A stretch of DNA of 64,000 bases from Lycorma delicatula (GCF_047948215.1 NC_134463.1:54075701-54139700); one strand, 5' to 3'; shown: positions 22,241 to 34,023, counted from the first letter of the stretch. Numbers and translations are program-made. The notes: a model not told the origin generated them from the letters alone.

Positions 22241-22719
22241 CCACTTTCCCCTCCCCATTTCTAATAACTTTTCGTCTTCCAATTTGTTATTTCATCCATC
22301 TTTTTGTAATTTTATTACTTAAATAAATTCTACCACTTGTATATTGTGTTCCTTCATCTTAATATGTAATTCCTCATTATCCTTCTTCTGTATCACATTT
22401 CATCTACCATACCGATCACTTTAGGATTACATACAGTAGTTAAATTCTAGCTAGTTTTTTAGCCGTCCAATAATTCTTCATTCTTTCACTGTGCTCCTTT
22501 CTTTCTTTCTTACTACCACTTTAGGTTAGTGCATTCTTTCTTCTCTTTCTGGATCTCTTTGAATTTTAAGACTTTTCCCAAAATCGTTTGTCTATTAAAT
22601 CCGTTAAGTTTATTCTTGCTACCCTTAGGCCCTCTTTAATTTACTTGAATATTTAATATTCGTCTTGTCGCCATAAAATTTGTCAAAAAATTCTTTTCGT
22701 AAGTTTATTTAAATTTCAG

Positions 22720-23470
22720 ATTATTCTTACTGTAATGGGTAACATGATTCGGCTTCCGAAAAATTCCAACATACCTTCGCGTTTTACACCCGCCAGATCC
22801 CAAAACCACCGTCAGTTTAAAAGGTTTTATATATACTTCACTTTCTTGTGGACACGATAACTGCCGTAATTTTGCGCCAATCACTTTCAAATTGATATAT
22901 AAAATATAACGACCCAAAATCTCGGTCGAGTTCGTTAATCGGAAAAATCGGGCTATGAGGATGGAAATGGAGGGGCTTTTCGAAAAAAAATATCGCTATA
23001 AATTTTTTATTAAGTAAAATATCGAATTTGTTTAATGTTCCTATTTTTCTTTGGATAAGGGTCTAAAACTTATCTAACTAAAGTTTTCTGATACCATTAA
23101 CCTAGGGGGTGAAAAAAATGGGGTTTTGAAGACAAAAAAAAATCGTATCTCCCTTAAAAGGCACAGTATCGAATCGGTTTAAAGTGGTCATTAGTCCTCT
23201 AAGCATTACCTAAAACTTTTATCTAAACGATTTTATATGACCAACCCTTAAGACAAGGGATGACCAAAATACTGCTGGAATTGTAAGAAGATGGGGCCTG
23301 TATGTTAAACATGTGAAACTTTTTTCACATGCAACCATTGTCGTATTGATAAAATATTAAATTTTTTTTAACATTAAGGTGAAAATCTTTTTTATCCCCT
23401 TCTTAGTACTGATGAACTAACTCTACCTCTGGCTTCCGGCGTGCCGAAAGGGTCTTTTTTTATTTTAAAA
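22720..23470 (+). repeat. Repeat R3, copy 1
   Basis: About 740 bp that aligns along its length with 26,395-27,130. Shared landmarks in order are CAAAACCACCGTCAG, GATAACTGCCGTAATTTT, GAAATGGAGGGGCTTTT, AAGTAAAATATCGAATT, GATAAGGGTCTAAAAC, ACAGTATCGAATCG, TTAGTCCTCTAA and AGAAGATGGGGC. No protein relic was found inside, so it is a non-autonomous or non-coding part of a TE. Confidence 0.8.
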
Positions 23471-23479
23471 CTGAATTTC

Positions 23480-24830
23480 GTTCATAGCAATAAAAATATT
23501 TTATTTAATATGTCTTTTTATTTGTTTTCTACTAAACGAATAATTTTATCAGCGAATTAAATGTATTCTTGAATAACTACTGAACTTTCAGAATTTTCCT
23601 TTAATTCTTGGTATTGTTGCTTTTATGTAGAAATTTCAAAGAAATGGGAATTGTACCATCTTTTCTAAATCATATCTAGACATTTTTTTCACATTTAAAA
23701 TAACATGCCACGCATTATGATTTGTATGTAACGTTGATAAATTATCAACAACTTTAATCTTCGCTAATCAATGACTGAATCACTGCTTATTAACATGTGT
23801 GTCAATGACTTTTTGGTAGACGTAAACAAGTCTAGAGGGGGTTTAATTTTTTACAATGATTTGGCAATTTATTTCATTTTTGAAATTGGCTTTTTATAAT
23901 TGGATATCTATTTATTATAATTATAAATTTAGTTTTATTAATAATTGGTATAAGTTTATCATATTTAAAAAGGGTAGGCTATAATTTCGTATACGTTATG
24001 TTTATATTAGTCACAATGTATAAATACGTGCCATTAATGTCAATTTCTTATTGTTAACAATGAAGTCGATGAGTGAAATGTATGTATAATACATTTCGTG
24101 CTTATAATGTATACTTACCTTCGAATGTGTATTATATTAGTACAAATAATAATTAAAGAGTCCACGTCCGTTAGTCTCCGTCTATTCGTCGACCTTAACC
24201 GAATTTTAATGAATGAAACTGCAGGAATCTTACTTCTTCCGTTAACCCCGCGTTAGTGTTCATATATCACCAGACGATAATTATATTATTCTATAAATGA
24301 TTGCGTTAAAATTTTTTTTTTTTTTTATGTAAGACTAAGTATTTTGGATTTGTGATATAGACTAAAATGAAGAGGAAGTAGTATGAAATTTAGTTTTTGA
24401 AAAGTAAATTAGATTTTAACATATCTGATATTTTTAAGTTACAAACACTTTTATATCTGTGATCGAGAATTCTAGACGTATTTACATTTAGGAAAGTCTC
24501 TTTTAACACAGAATAAAGAGAATTTAGAACAATTATTTTAATATTTATCATTCCAGTGAAAACTGAATATTACAACCAAATATTTTGTCAGACCTGTATT
24601 ATACTAATGAGTTTAAATTATAGATGAATTTAACGCCTTAACTCTCTCTTTAATAATAGTGTTAGAGAGTCACGGAAGATCTCTTTTACTCCCCAATCAC
24701 GTGTTTAAGTTAAGAAATTTAATTTTATTTATAAAAAAATAAATAAAATCATTGAAATAAATAATTTTTGTCAAATATTTTAATTAATTCGCTTAACGCC
24801 CGTGTAAAACGCACAAAAAATCCGGCAAAG
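23480..24830. other. Unassigned AT-rich DNA
   Basis: No gene or repeat recognised. Confidence 0.5.
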
Positions 24831-24834
24831 GGTT

Positions 24835-25440
24835 GCAGTACTATCCTGGCTTTGACGTTAACATATTTTTATTTTAAATATCCTAAAGGGTTTTTAAGTA
24901 TTAATGACTTAATTATGTAATGTTTATGGTACAATTTCGAGAAAAATCAAAATCCTCAGTAAAAAAAAATTAGATCAGATTTGACACGCCATGATCAAAT
25001 TACAATTTTACATTAAAGTATTCAGTATTAAAAGTATATTGAGAAAAAACCAAAATTCATAATAAAAGATTTCGGATTCCAGTTGACCCCACATTGATCA
25101 CATAAAAAATTATGCTGTATTTAGACTATAATTGGTAAAAATTCAACAAGTATAATAAAAAAATTTGGGTTCCATTCAATCCCTTTTCTACAGCTAACTC
25201 ATTTCATTTTTTAATAACACTCACAACTTGATTAAGTGTCAGAAATTATAATTTCTGTCTTTTAACTCTAATTTTTACTTTAATTTCTTTAAACTCATAG
25301 TCGGGTTCCTTGAAATCTTCGTTAAAAAAACAGAAAAATCCTTTCACGTCGTCCGCAAAAATACTAGATAAAGTTGTATTTTCAACCTTGAAAAATAAAA
25401 TTAAAAAAATTATATTTAAAGTATCTCATTCAGTCTCCAT
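24835..25440 (+). repeat. Repeat R4, copy 1 (5' part)
   Basis: Degenerate internally repeated sequence built of TTAAAGTATTCAGTATTAAA, GGTTCCATTCAATCCC and TTGTATTTTCAACCTTGAAA-like units. It resembles 59,380-59,880. The copy is interrupted by a SINE-A at 25,505-25,682. Confidence 0.45.
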
Positions 25441-25504
25441 GTTTTTTTCTTTTTTTCGATGAGGGGCTTAACATTTTATTTATTAGAGTAATTATTTATT
25501 TCAT

Positions 25505-25682
25505 TAAATTGGTTCGTGGACACCAGTGTTCTTTGATGGTTATGTTTTAATTAACCACACATCTCAGAAATGGTTGACTTGAGACTGTACAAGACTACAC
25601 TTCATTTACATTCATACATATCATCCTCATTCACCCTCTGAAGTAATACTTGACGGTAATACCCAAAGGCTAAACAGGAAAA
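25505..25682 (+). repeat. SINE-A copy, 3' half
   Basis: Contains TTCGTGGACACCAGTGTTCT, TTAATTAACCACACATCTCA, GAGACTGTACAAGACTACAC, CATTTACATTCATACATATC, ATCCTCATTCACCCTCTGAA and GGCTAAACAGGAAAA. It appears to have inserted into R4. Confidence 0.85.
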
Positions 25683-25684
25683 AA

Positions 25685-26330
25685 AAATTGGCTCGATTTG
25701 GTGCAGTGTTGTTCAACAAGACTAAAAAATTATAGTTAAAAAAAAATGGTACTGTAATGATCCTCCGTTATCCGATGTGGTTAAAAATCATGCAAAATTT
25801 TTGTAGCAAATTAAAATTTTTCTTTGGTGTACGGATATAAATTTAAATATAATAATACTAAATATCTCTACCTCTAAATTCGATTGAGTTAAACCTTTGT
25901 TATTTTATATAACTGAAGTACATTCAATGAATTAAATTTCAATTTTCTTCGACCACTACATAAAAATTAAAAATGACGAAAACTACCTTTACGACTTTTT
26001 AAAATTTTTCCAAAATTTAATGCCATTAATGCTCCATATACAGAAATTCTTTGACCCATTTTTGAAAAATCTATGTCGAGCCAGTCCGGAAATATTGATC
26101 AAAATATTGGCATACATCTTTTAAAAATTTCTATAACGTTTTTTGAGTGTGTTGTTTTTTGGTCTAAAGGGACTTGAAACACCATTTGCAAAACTTTCGA
26201 TACCGAAAACTTTAGTTGATCCTGTTCATTTTCTTTATAACTAGAAGTAATACCGTAGAAGCAATATAGTTTTAGCCGGGAAAATTTACACTAAAAGTAT
26301 GCAATAAACTGCCCAACTACTTATTTCAGG
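25685..26330 (+). repeat. Repeat R4, copy 1 (3' part)
   Basis: Aligns with 59,990-60,310: TCTCTACCTCTAAATTCGAT against CATCTCCCCATTCTAAATCC, AAAATTTAATGCCATTAATG against AAAATTTAATGCCACCAATG, and a shared CCATTTTTGAA. No coding relic was recognised. Confidence 0.6.
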
Positions 26331-26394
26331 TAGATTTCATAAGAAAGCTACCATAAGCTTTCATAATAAAGCTTTTTTCTTTTACAATAAAAAG

Positions 26395-27130
26395 CACTTG
26401 CGGAAAATTTCGACATATCTTCGCATTTTACATCCCTAGACCCCAAAACCACCGTCAGCTCAAAAGTTTATATATATATATTTCACTCTCTTGTGGATAC
26501 GATAACTGCCGTAATTTTTCGCCAGTCACTTTCAAATTAATCCTTAAAAATAACTAGTCCAAATATCCCGGTCGAATTTGTTAACGGCCAAAATCGTACC
26601 ATAGGAATAGAAATGGAGGGGCTTTTTCGAAAAAATATATCGTTATAGCTTTCTTATTAAGTAAAATATCGAATTCGTTTAAGTTCCTGCTATTCTTTCG
26701 ATAAGGGTCTAAAACCTGTATAAGTAAAGTTTTTTGATATCACCAATCACTGGTCCAGGGGTGGAAAATATTGGGTTTCAAAAACAAACAAAAATCATAC
26801 CTCCCTTAATAGGGACAGTATCGAATCGATTTAAAGTGGTCGTTAGTCCTCTAAACATTACCTAAAACATTTATGTGTTACAATTTTTTATACCACCAAC
26901 TCTTACTGCAAGGGATGTCCAAAATGTTGCTGGAATTATAAGAAGATGGGGCTTGTCGGATTCTATCCATGTGAAACCTTTTGTCACGTGCAACCATAGT
27001 CGTATTAAGTAAATCTGAAGTTTTTCTTAACTTTACGGTGGAAATCTTTTTTATACTCTACTTAGCACTGGTGAAATCTACCTCCGCCTTCCAAAAGTAA
27101 TTTTTGCGTGCCAAAAGGGATTTTTTCTGT
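26395..27130 (+). repeat. Repeat R3, copy 2
   Basis: Direct-orientation partner of 22,720-23,470 with the same ordered landmarks and moderate divergence. The 61-codon frame overlapping its end (27,108-27,293) has no recognisable domain. Confidence 0.8.
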
Positions 27131-27134
27131 TGTT

Positions 27135-28790
27135 ATCGCTTTTCATGCTGGAGCCGCTGAAATGGGATTGTATTCGACTAAAAGTCGAATTCCTTATTTA
27201 GTGAACAGGACACTGGAATCTGAATCAAAGTTGAATAATAGTATGAAATTTAACGGTCAGCCTTCTTCGTACCAAAGTTCCAGTAAAATTTAGCAATAAA
27301 ATCGTCTTATTTTTTATCGTAATTTTAATGCCATTATTTATTACAACCATTCCTTTAATGATAATTATGGTAACTTAAGTAATACCGACGATTTTAATTT
27401 TCATTGAAAGAATGTTATGTTACAGTATTTAACGGACTATTATTATCTTGTTTGCTTACATTGTTTATTGGAATTCCAAGTTAAAAGGTAATTCTTTTTT
27501 TTTTGTTATTGAGCTTGTAAGTATTTTTTCATTAAATTTTTCTTCTTGAAAACAATTTGATTTTTTTTTCGAGTTAGTCAACACTCTCAGAAATAAATAC
27601 TTTTTTAATAACCTTTAATTAGTTATGTAGTAATTGGTTTAGGTAATAATTATTTGTATTGTTTTTTATATATTATTTTTTGTTGTTATTAGTGTTTCAT
27701 CGTTATTTTACTTTCTAAATCAATTAGTTTTATTTCGAATTTCCTCATTCTAGAAATGGAACTTCGTTTATTTGTTTTTATAAGTAACAAATATTATAAA
27801 TAATTAGTTAAAATATTATGTTAGTCACACGACAATATTCATTGTTGCTTGAAACATTTTACACCTATGGCTAATATTTCTATTTGAACACATAACCAAA
27901 TGTTATCCTTTGATATGAATATTTGTATAATTGTCCCCAAATATTTAGCCAAATTGACGTCAATTCATTATGGATACAAAATAATAAAAGCAGATTTATA
28001 ATCTACACGTATAAAACAAGGTGTTTTGACGGTCTGTTGTCAACGCGCAGCTCAAACCTAAGGTAGTGAATTTTGGAGGGTTTAATGATTTTACAACAAA
28101 ATCACTCATTAAGAAAGGATTTTGACAAATTTCGCTTATAAAGATATGAAAAGGATATTTTAAGAGATAAAGGATCAAAACTTTTTATTGAAAAGTCTTA
28201 TATTTTTTAGGAACCGAAAAAGAATTATAGACATGAAAATTGTTACTTTGACTATTCTTTAAAAACCTGTTTTAAACACAGATTTCATCGTTTTTTAAAA
28301 ATTTTATTTGGCCGTGAAAAAGGTGTTCAAAATGAAACCATATAAAAGTGAAGGTTTTACCGTCATGAAAAATGATACTTAGAATTTACTTTTTTCTTTT
28401 TTTTATCGCTATGTTTAAGCTACAATCGGTTCCAATTTACCGAAACCATAAGTAGATTTGAATACAAAAAAGAAATGACATGCAGAAACGGGTTTTCTTT
28501 GAAATCCCTCAATGAGGGATGGATATATTTACATATGTATACATATATATATATCGTATACAGTATACATAGATATATAATAAACATAAATAAATACAAA
28601 GTTAATTCCAGGACCACTGATTAAGTTTAGAACATAAAAAGCGAAGAAAACACCAAAAAGGAATGTTATCAGCCACATAAAGAATAGCTAATAAAACAAA
28701 GAAACAGTGGAATAATTCAAAGAACGAAAAAAGTAAGTGGTGATACGATATTACCTCAAATCTCGGAGAACTTACAAATTTATTATATGC
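27135..28790. other. Unassigned AT-rich DNA
   Basis: No gene recognised. Contains a short alternating TA/GTATAC palindromic stretch near 28,533-28,572. Confidence 0.5.
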
Positions 28791-28805
28791 ACTACATTTA
28801 GGCGC

Positions 28806-28999
28806 TTAACCTCCTCGCTGCATTCCAGGAGGTTAACCGCGATCCTGTTCACATGTTTGTTCAGTCTCATTTTGTAACTTGTACTGAATTGCCGATCACA
28901 GACAGAATATCTGGGATCCCAGGTACTGAATCCCAGATTGGTACTAAATCCTGCAATTGGTTTGGTCCATTGGATGATATCTCATCTAAGGACCAAACC
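28806..28999. other. Cluster of three palindromic hairpins
   Basis: TTAACCTCCT/AGGAGGTTAA (28,806-28,836, 11-nt loop), CTGGGATCCCAG (28,911-28,922, perfect palindrome, with a second AATCCCAGAT nearby) and GGTTTGGTCC/GGACCAAACC (28,959-28,999, with an inner GATGA/TCATC stem). The region is clearly GC-richer than its flanks. It lies just beyond the 3' end of the retrotransposon below and is not part of its ORFs. Its identity is unknown. Confidence 0.6.
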
Positions 29000-29154
29000 G
29001 AAGGTTTCTTTTTGTGTTTCGAATCTAATTGACAAAGAACGCCGATATCGGTTCATTCCTCTGAGAATCAGGTAGGCAGTCTGAGAATCAGTAATCTTAG
29101 CATGGTTTCGCCTTCAGTTATGTCACTCATATCGAACATTTATTTATTTATTTA

Positions 29155-29644
29155 CAATTTAAAACTTACATGGTCATCCGTCAGACCTAAGTCTGTCGAC
29201 AGATATACTAAAGAGTTATTATTACATTATTAAGTGGTTAATGTAATAACCAATTTTATGTAACAACTAAAGATATTATTAGTTTTATAATACTTATAAT
29301 AGTAGTACAATTATAAAAATTAATTTTACAAAATTAGACTATATATTTAAAAACTAATGAACAAATTATTTCTTTAATATTTGTAATGTATTAGATTTAG
29401 TAACTAAAATTATATTCAAGAAACAAAACTATACTTAATTACAACAACGAATCACACAATTAATATCTTGTTGCAACAATTACATAAAGAAAATAAATAA
29501 CTAAGCTTTAACCATTCAACAATACATTATTTATTGATTTACAATAATTATCAACATTAAAATAATAACTATAATCATGTTATAATTGTCTGGACTGCCA
29601 GTATAAATCCAACATGAATCCTGTTAGTACCTATTACGTTATAA
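29155..29644 (-). other. Retrotransposon 3' UTR
   Basis: Non-coding AT-rich stretch between the ORF2 stop and the AAAT tail. It is consistent with a 3' UTR of about 490 nt. No polyadenylation signal can be picked out because AATAAA-like strings are frequent by composition. Confidence 0.5.
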
Positions 29645-31852
29645 TTAATGCCCACTCAATGAGAAGTTTTTTAAATCATTTTTTTTCATTTTTACATTAT
29701 TGAGGTGATTCGGTAAAGAATTAAGTAATGCAGGAACAACGTACTTCTTTAATCGTTTACCGTAAATATTATTATATCTATCTGTGATAAAGCTCATTGC
29801 TCTCAAATTGTATCCACTTTCTACATTTACCCTGTATTCACTGTTGTAAAAGTTCTTAAAAATAATTAAGAATTTAAATAGACCTCTAACTGACAGAAAC
29901 CTTGTAAGATTATTTAAATTAGTGTCATAATTGTTATCAGAATCATAAAGAGCAATATCTTTGAGGACCCTATTTTGTATTAAATTTATTTTATTTATGA
30001 GATAGTCGGCGGCTGATCCCCATGCTGTCAAGCCGTATCGAATAACAGATTCAAACAAGGATGAATAGAGTAAGCGTTTACAGTGAATTGGTAATAGGGG
30101 TGAGATGTGGTGGAATTTCATAGCAACCACTCTTAAATTTTTACATATATGTTTTATATGGTGATCCCATCTAAAAAAAGAGTCAAAATGTACACCCAAA
30201 TATTTGTATTTGTCAGCATTCTGGAGATGTTCACAATTACAATTTATGTGGTAATTTTTTATACAGTCACATGTATGACAAATAAGTTTTATTTGTCTTT
30301 GGGATTGAAGATAAGGAGATCTTACATGTAAAACAGCAGTTTTTTTAGCGTTAATAATTAGGCCTTTGTCATGAAGCCACTTTAATAGATTATTAAAATC
30401 TTCTTGCATTAAAAACTCTGCTTCTTCCAATCGCTTATGTCCAAATGCTAAAACACTATCATCAGCGTATTGCAACAGACATGAATTAGAGATCGCGCTA
30501 GACATATCATTAACGTACACATTAAAAAGTGTTGGGCCCAAGATAGACCCTTGAGGCACGCCACTATCCGTTTCGTATCTATCACTATATTTATCTTTAA
30601 TTTTAACAATAAGTTTTCTGTTACTTAAATAGTTTTGTAGCATATTATTAAAAGGGCCATTAAACCCTAGCTTATTTAGTGCATCTAGAAGTTTATGATG
30701 GTCTAACGTATCAAAAGCTTTACGAAAATCTAAAAAAAGTAAGATTACATGGTTACATTTATTTAAGTTAATATTGACAAAATCAGATAAATCATTTATA
30801 GCATCATTAGTCCCAATCCCCTTTCTGAAACCATATTGAGTTTCACTGATTAATTTGTTATCATCAAGGTATTTAGTAACATGCATAGAGACATACCGTT
30901 CAAAAACTTTTTCGATACATGACAGTATAGAAATTGGCCGATAATTATTTAAATCTTTAAAAGAACCAGCTTTATAGATAGGTCTAACAATAGACATCTT
31001 CAGTAGATCAGGAACCCTCCTTGATTTAATTATATTGTTTACTATAATTGAAATTAAAGGGCTGACTTTATAAACGACATATTTCAAATCTTTGATCCGT
31101 ATGCCATCTACACCTGGCGATTTTTTATCATTCATAGATGAAATTATATTTTCTATTTGTTTAGGAGAACTTAAAGGTAAATGAAAAGACACAAGCTGCA
31201 TGCAATTGCCACCCGTGAATTTCAAGAACTTATGTATACAATTATGTTTAATATCATCTACTGAAGTTACAAAGTGTTTACCGATAATGTCTGCAGCGAC
31301 CTTACCCGCGTTATTAGATGTACCGCTTACATATTTAATTATAGTATCGTCTAAGTTACGCTTAGAGGGTAACACCATCAAAGAGTTAAGTAGTTTCCAG
31401 TTACCCTTAATATCATTCTTTTGAAAATTTTTAAATTTATCATTAAAATACTTCTCCTTCGCTTTTCGTATTTCAATATTAATTTTATTTCTATATAATA
31501 TGTAATCTTTTCGAATTTCCAGGTTAGCTGGTGCTTTTTTCCATTTTTTGAACAGTTTGTCTCTATACTTTATTTTATTTAGAATGTCATCCGTCATCCA
31601 TGTTTTTATTCTATTTTGAATTTTAATCCTGTCAGTATTTCTGCGAACTAAAGAACTGTTGTACACAGAATTAATTATATCAACGAATTTCTCATATGCA
31701 GATGGATTATTATCCATCTTATTACCTAAGGTATCATAATTTATGCTATCTAACTTATATCTAATTAAGGCATTATCTAAGTAAAATGAACCAAGACTGT
31801 CATCCATCGATCGTTGGGATGAATTCTTGTACAACATATCTGCTATTGCCAC
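29645..31852 (-). CDS. Non-LTR retrotransposon reverse transcriptase (ORF2, RT part)
   Basis: A 735-codon open frame encoding the reverse transcriptase that copies element RNA onto nicked chromosomal DNA. Visible RT blocks, by residue: KSPGVDGI (about 244-251), NYRPIS (303-308), YGFRKGIGT (340-348), LFLDFRKAFDT with the first catalytic Asp (372-382), SGVPQGSILGP (430-440), YADD catalytic pair (462-465) and KYLGV (550-554). The C-terminal part (RYGLTAWGSA, then a conserved helical region) is the usual RT-associated tail. No RNase H or zinc knuckle is seen. The true protein starts upstream: the first residue is internal, and the frame is cut from the endonuclease by a +1 frameshift near 31,890. 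All catalytic motifs are present and no internal stop occurs. Confidence 0.9.
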   Translation of the reverse strand: MAIADMLYKNSSQRSMDDSLGSFYLDNALIRYKLDSINYDTLGNKMDNNPSAYEKFVDIINSVYNSSLVRRNTDRIKIQNRIKTWMTDDILNKIKYRDKLFKKWKKAPANLEIRKDYILYRNKINIEIRKAKEKYFNDKFKNFQKNDIKGNWKLLNSLMVLPSKRNLDDTIIKYVSGTSNNAGKVAADIIGKHFVTSVDDIKHNCIHKFLKFTGGNCMQLVSFHLPLSSPKQIENIISSMNDKKSPGVDGIRIKDLKYVVYKVSPLISIIVNNIIKSRRVPDLLKMSIVRPIYKAGSFKDLNNYRPISILSCIEKVFERYVSMHVTKYLDDNKLISETQYGFRKGIGTNDAINDLSDFVNINLNKCNHVILLFLDFRKAFDTLDHHKLLDALNKLGFNGPFNNMLQNYLSNRKLIVKIKDKYSDRYETDSGVPQGSILGPTLFNVYVNDMSSAISNSCLLQYADDSVLAFGHKRLEEAEFLMQEDFNNLLKWLHDKGLIINAKKTAVLHVRSPYLQSQRQIKLICHTCDCIKNYHINCNCEHLQNADKYKYLGVHFDSFFRWDHHIKHICKNLRVVAMKFHHISPLLPIHCKRLLYSSLFESVIRYGLTAWGSAADYLINKINLIQNRVLKDIALYDSDNNYDTNLNNLTRFLSVRGLFKFLIIFKNFYNSEYRVNVESGYNLRAMSFITDRYNNIYGKRLKKYVVPALLNSLPNHLNNVKMKKNDLKNFSLSGH

Positions 31853-32609
31853 ATAGTGATCAGAAATTTTAGTTTCAATTACTCCAGAAAAAAATGTAAT
31901 CAGGAAAGCCTCTAATAAAAATGTGATCTATACAAGATTTAACAATTACCCCATCTCTTATTTCCTCCCTCGTTATATCAGATATGCAACACATGAATCC
32001 CGTTGTATGTAATAAGGTTTGATAGTAACTAACTACAGTATTTTCCTTAGTAAGATCAATGTTCATATCTCCGATTAAGACCGCATTATTATTATTACAA
32101 TTATGAAGAATATTTTCAAGATCATGTAAAAATTCATGAACATTTAAATCTGGCGGTCTGTAAAAGCATATTATCGTAAAATCATCGGTCTTAACGCCCA
32201 ATTTCACTGAAACCTGAATGCATAATAGTTCACAACTTCAGACAGTCAAATCCAACATTATTCTTTCAGCACTGAGTGTGCTACGACAAAGAATTAAAAT
32301 ACCACCACCAGACCTAATATTCCGGACACAGTGATAGGAGTCATAGCCATTAATCTGATAAAAATTAATTAAACTTATTTCATTATCCGTAATGTTTATT
32401 TCCGTGAAAACTATCAAATCTACGTTACTATTACCTAGGTGAATCAAGAATTCATCCCAATGACCGCGAATAGTCCTAATATTTAAATGAAGTATACTCA
32501 GTTTCGATAAAAAGGAGTAATCTTGCGAAAATTCGTCTAGGTTCGAGTAGTAATTATCAATAGCCAAAAACCGGCCATTAAAAATATTATTTTCATTAAT
32601 GTTTTCCAT
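31853..32609 (-). pseudogene. ORF2 N-terminal AP endonuclease domain, broken twice
   Basis: An ATG at 32,609 begins ORF2. The domain is the APE-type endonuclease that nicks the target site. Motifs in order are SILHLNIRTIRGHWDEFL, VFTEIN (metal-binding Glu), GGGILILCR, ICFYRPP, IGDMNIDL (catalytic Asp/Asn), IDHIFI and, after the frameshift, SDHYVAIA (catalytic His). Lesion 1 is a TGA at 32,238-32,240 with the same frame continuing on both sides (32,609 and 32,207 are in phase). Lesion 2 is one extra T in the T-run near 31,888, which moves the frame into FFWSN-stop instead of running through SDH into the RT. Removing neither breaks any other motif. Confidence 0.85.
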
Positions 32610-33327
32610 TTCAATAGAGATTCGAAAATATGTCTAAAACGCACAGATTACATAAGCTATACAGATTATAAGATTATACAATTTGTAAACATAATAAAAA
32701 CATTTTATTTAGAAACATATAAATTTTATTTGTAAAGACTAATTTAATACTAATCGTTGTTATGACTAATGTCTTATCTACGCAAAAACACAGCATAACC
32801 GTTTTTGTTAAAGGGTTGGGAGAACATATAATCGATAGAACAAACGCTCGAATAAGATCGTAGGTGTAACAATGATATCAGTATCATATTATTTGATATC
32901 AATGTCGTCACCATAACAGAGATAACATTTTTGAGATAGGCTCGCAAGAGAAATACATCGTTATGTAAGTCAATTATCCTTATCAATTTAAAGCCAGTTT
33001 CTAAAAATAAAATATTTTTCATTAAACTATTATTCACTTAAAGAAATAAACTGATGCTTATAAACATAGAAAAGTAGCTGCTGAATTGGCATAAAATTAA
33101 ATTAAGTGAAAGTTTTCCTTTTTTTATAAATTGGAACAGTAATACCAAGAATCTTGAGTCATCAATAACAGAATATGATAAATATAAAATGCAATAAAAT
33201 GATAGAAATAACTAATACGTGAACTTACATTTACAGAACTGAATGTAAGGAACATAATAATATTATTACGAAACAATTCTATTATACTCTTAGGGATAAC
33301 GCTATCATAGTTACAAATTTATATAAC
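32610..33327 (-). other. Inter-ORF spacer of the retrotransposon
   Basis: About 720 nt between ORF1 and ORF2, unusually long for this group, where ORFs often abut or overlap. An 87-codon frame at 32,774-33,037 has no recognisable domain. A GTGAGT sits right at the ORF1 stop (33,322-33,327 on the minus strand) and looks like a splice donor, so an intron-like or inserted segment is possible. Confidence 0.4.
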
Positions 33328-34023
33328 TCACTTGATTTTTTGCAGATCCGCCTCAGTGTTAATTTTAATAGCAAACACATCTTCACTTTTCTTAACAAAT
33401 ATTTTACCATTTCGTACCCAAACAAATTTATACTGAAGTTCACCCGCTTTTTGTTTCGTTTTATAAAGTAAGTCTTTTATTGATGTTACTAGATTTTCAT
33501 TAATATACACTTTTTTGTCACTTCCATCTGCAAGAACCATATTATTTGTTAGCTTCTCGAGCTTTTTGCTGATCCAGAAATCTCGCATTTTTCTGCTGCT
33601 AAACTGCACTATGATCGGTGGTGAATCAGTCTTCCTCCTAGTAGGTAGTCTATGAACCGCTTCCACACCGTCCAAGCTGAAAGGAATATCTAGTTTATCA
33701 GCGATTTTCTGAAGAGAGTCATGTAAATTTTCCTTACGGTTTCCATCGGGGTGTAATTGTAGCCCGTGAATTTCAATATTTTTGTTTCAAATAAAACAAT
33801 CCCTGATAGTTTTCGGCTTGAAAGTTTCTGGGTTCTCTGTTCGACGACACCAATGGTCCAATCTTTTGTTAGTTAAGAAATAAATACCACTGGAAGTCTC
33901 GTTTTTATTGCCTTGAACAGCTAATAGCTGATCCATCATCGCACCTCCAATGCAGGCTAGTGGTTTACCCGTACAAGTTTTAAAAGACTGACTAAAAATG
34001 AAAAAAGCTTTCTTAAGAGTCAA
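33328..34023 (-). pseudogene. Retrotransposon ORF1 (RRM/FP-like RNA-binding protein)
   Basis: The C-terminal 138 or so residues contain NIEIHGLQ, KIADKLDIPF, VEAVHRLP, PPIIVQFSSRKMRDFW and VYINENL, the pattern of the ORF1 RRM plus C-terminal domain that coats element RNA. The same frame extends upstream to 34,023 across a single TGA at 33,787-33,789. The upstream 78 codons have four Cys and one His but no motif I recognise, and a coiled coil expected before NIEIHG is missing. The frame from 33,675 opens with TTG, so the listed start there is not a real initiation site. The lesion could be a nonsense mutation or a deletion junction. Confidence 0.65.

Larger units (their letters stand above)
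29143..34023 (-). mobile_element. CR1/Jockey-superfamily non-LTR retrotransposon, nearly intact
   Basis: On the minus strand the order is ORF1 (34,023-33,328), spacer (33,327-32,610), ORF2 (32,609-29,645), 3' UTR (29,644-29,155) and a short (AAAT)n tail at 29,143-29,154. There are no LTRs. The endonuclease-then-RT architecture, an ORF1 with an RRM-like C-terminal domain, and a microsatellite-like 3' tail fit the CR1/Jockey superfamily. I cannot fix the clade further. The 5' end and target-site duplication were not found. Only three lesions are visible (one stop in ORF1, one stop and one +1 shift in ORF2), so this is the youngest element in the window. Confidence 0.8.

Noticed and set aside
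30149..31424. Plus-strand frames inside the reverse transcriptase
   Set aside because: They are antisense to a clearly coding 735-codon frame.
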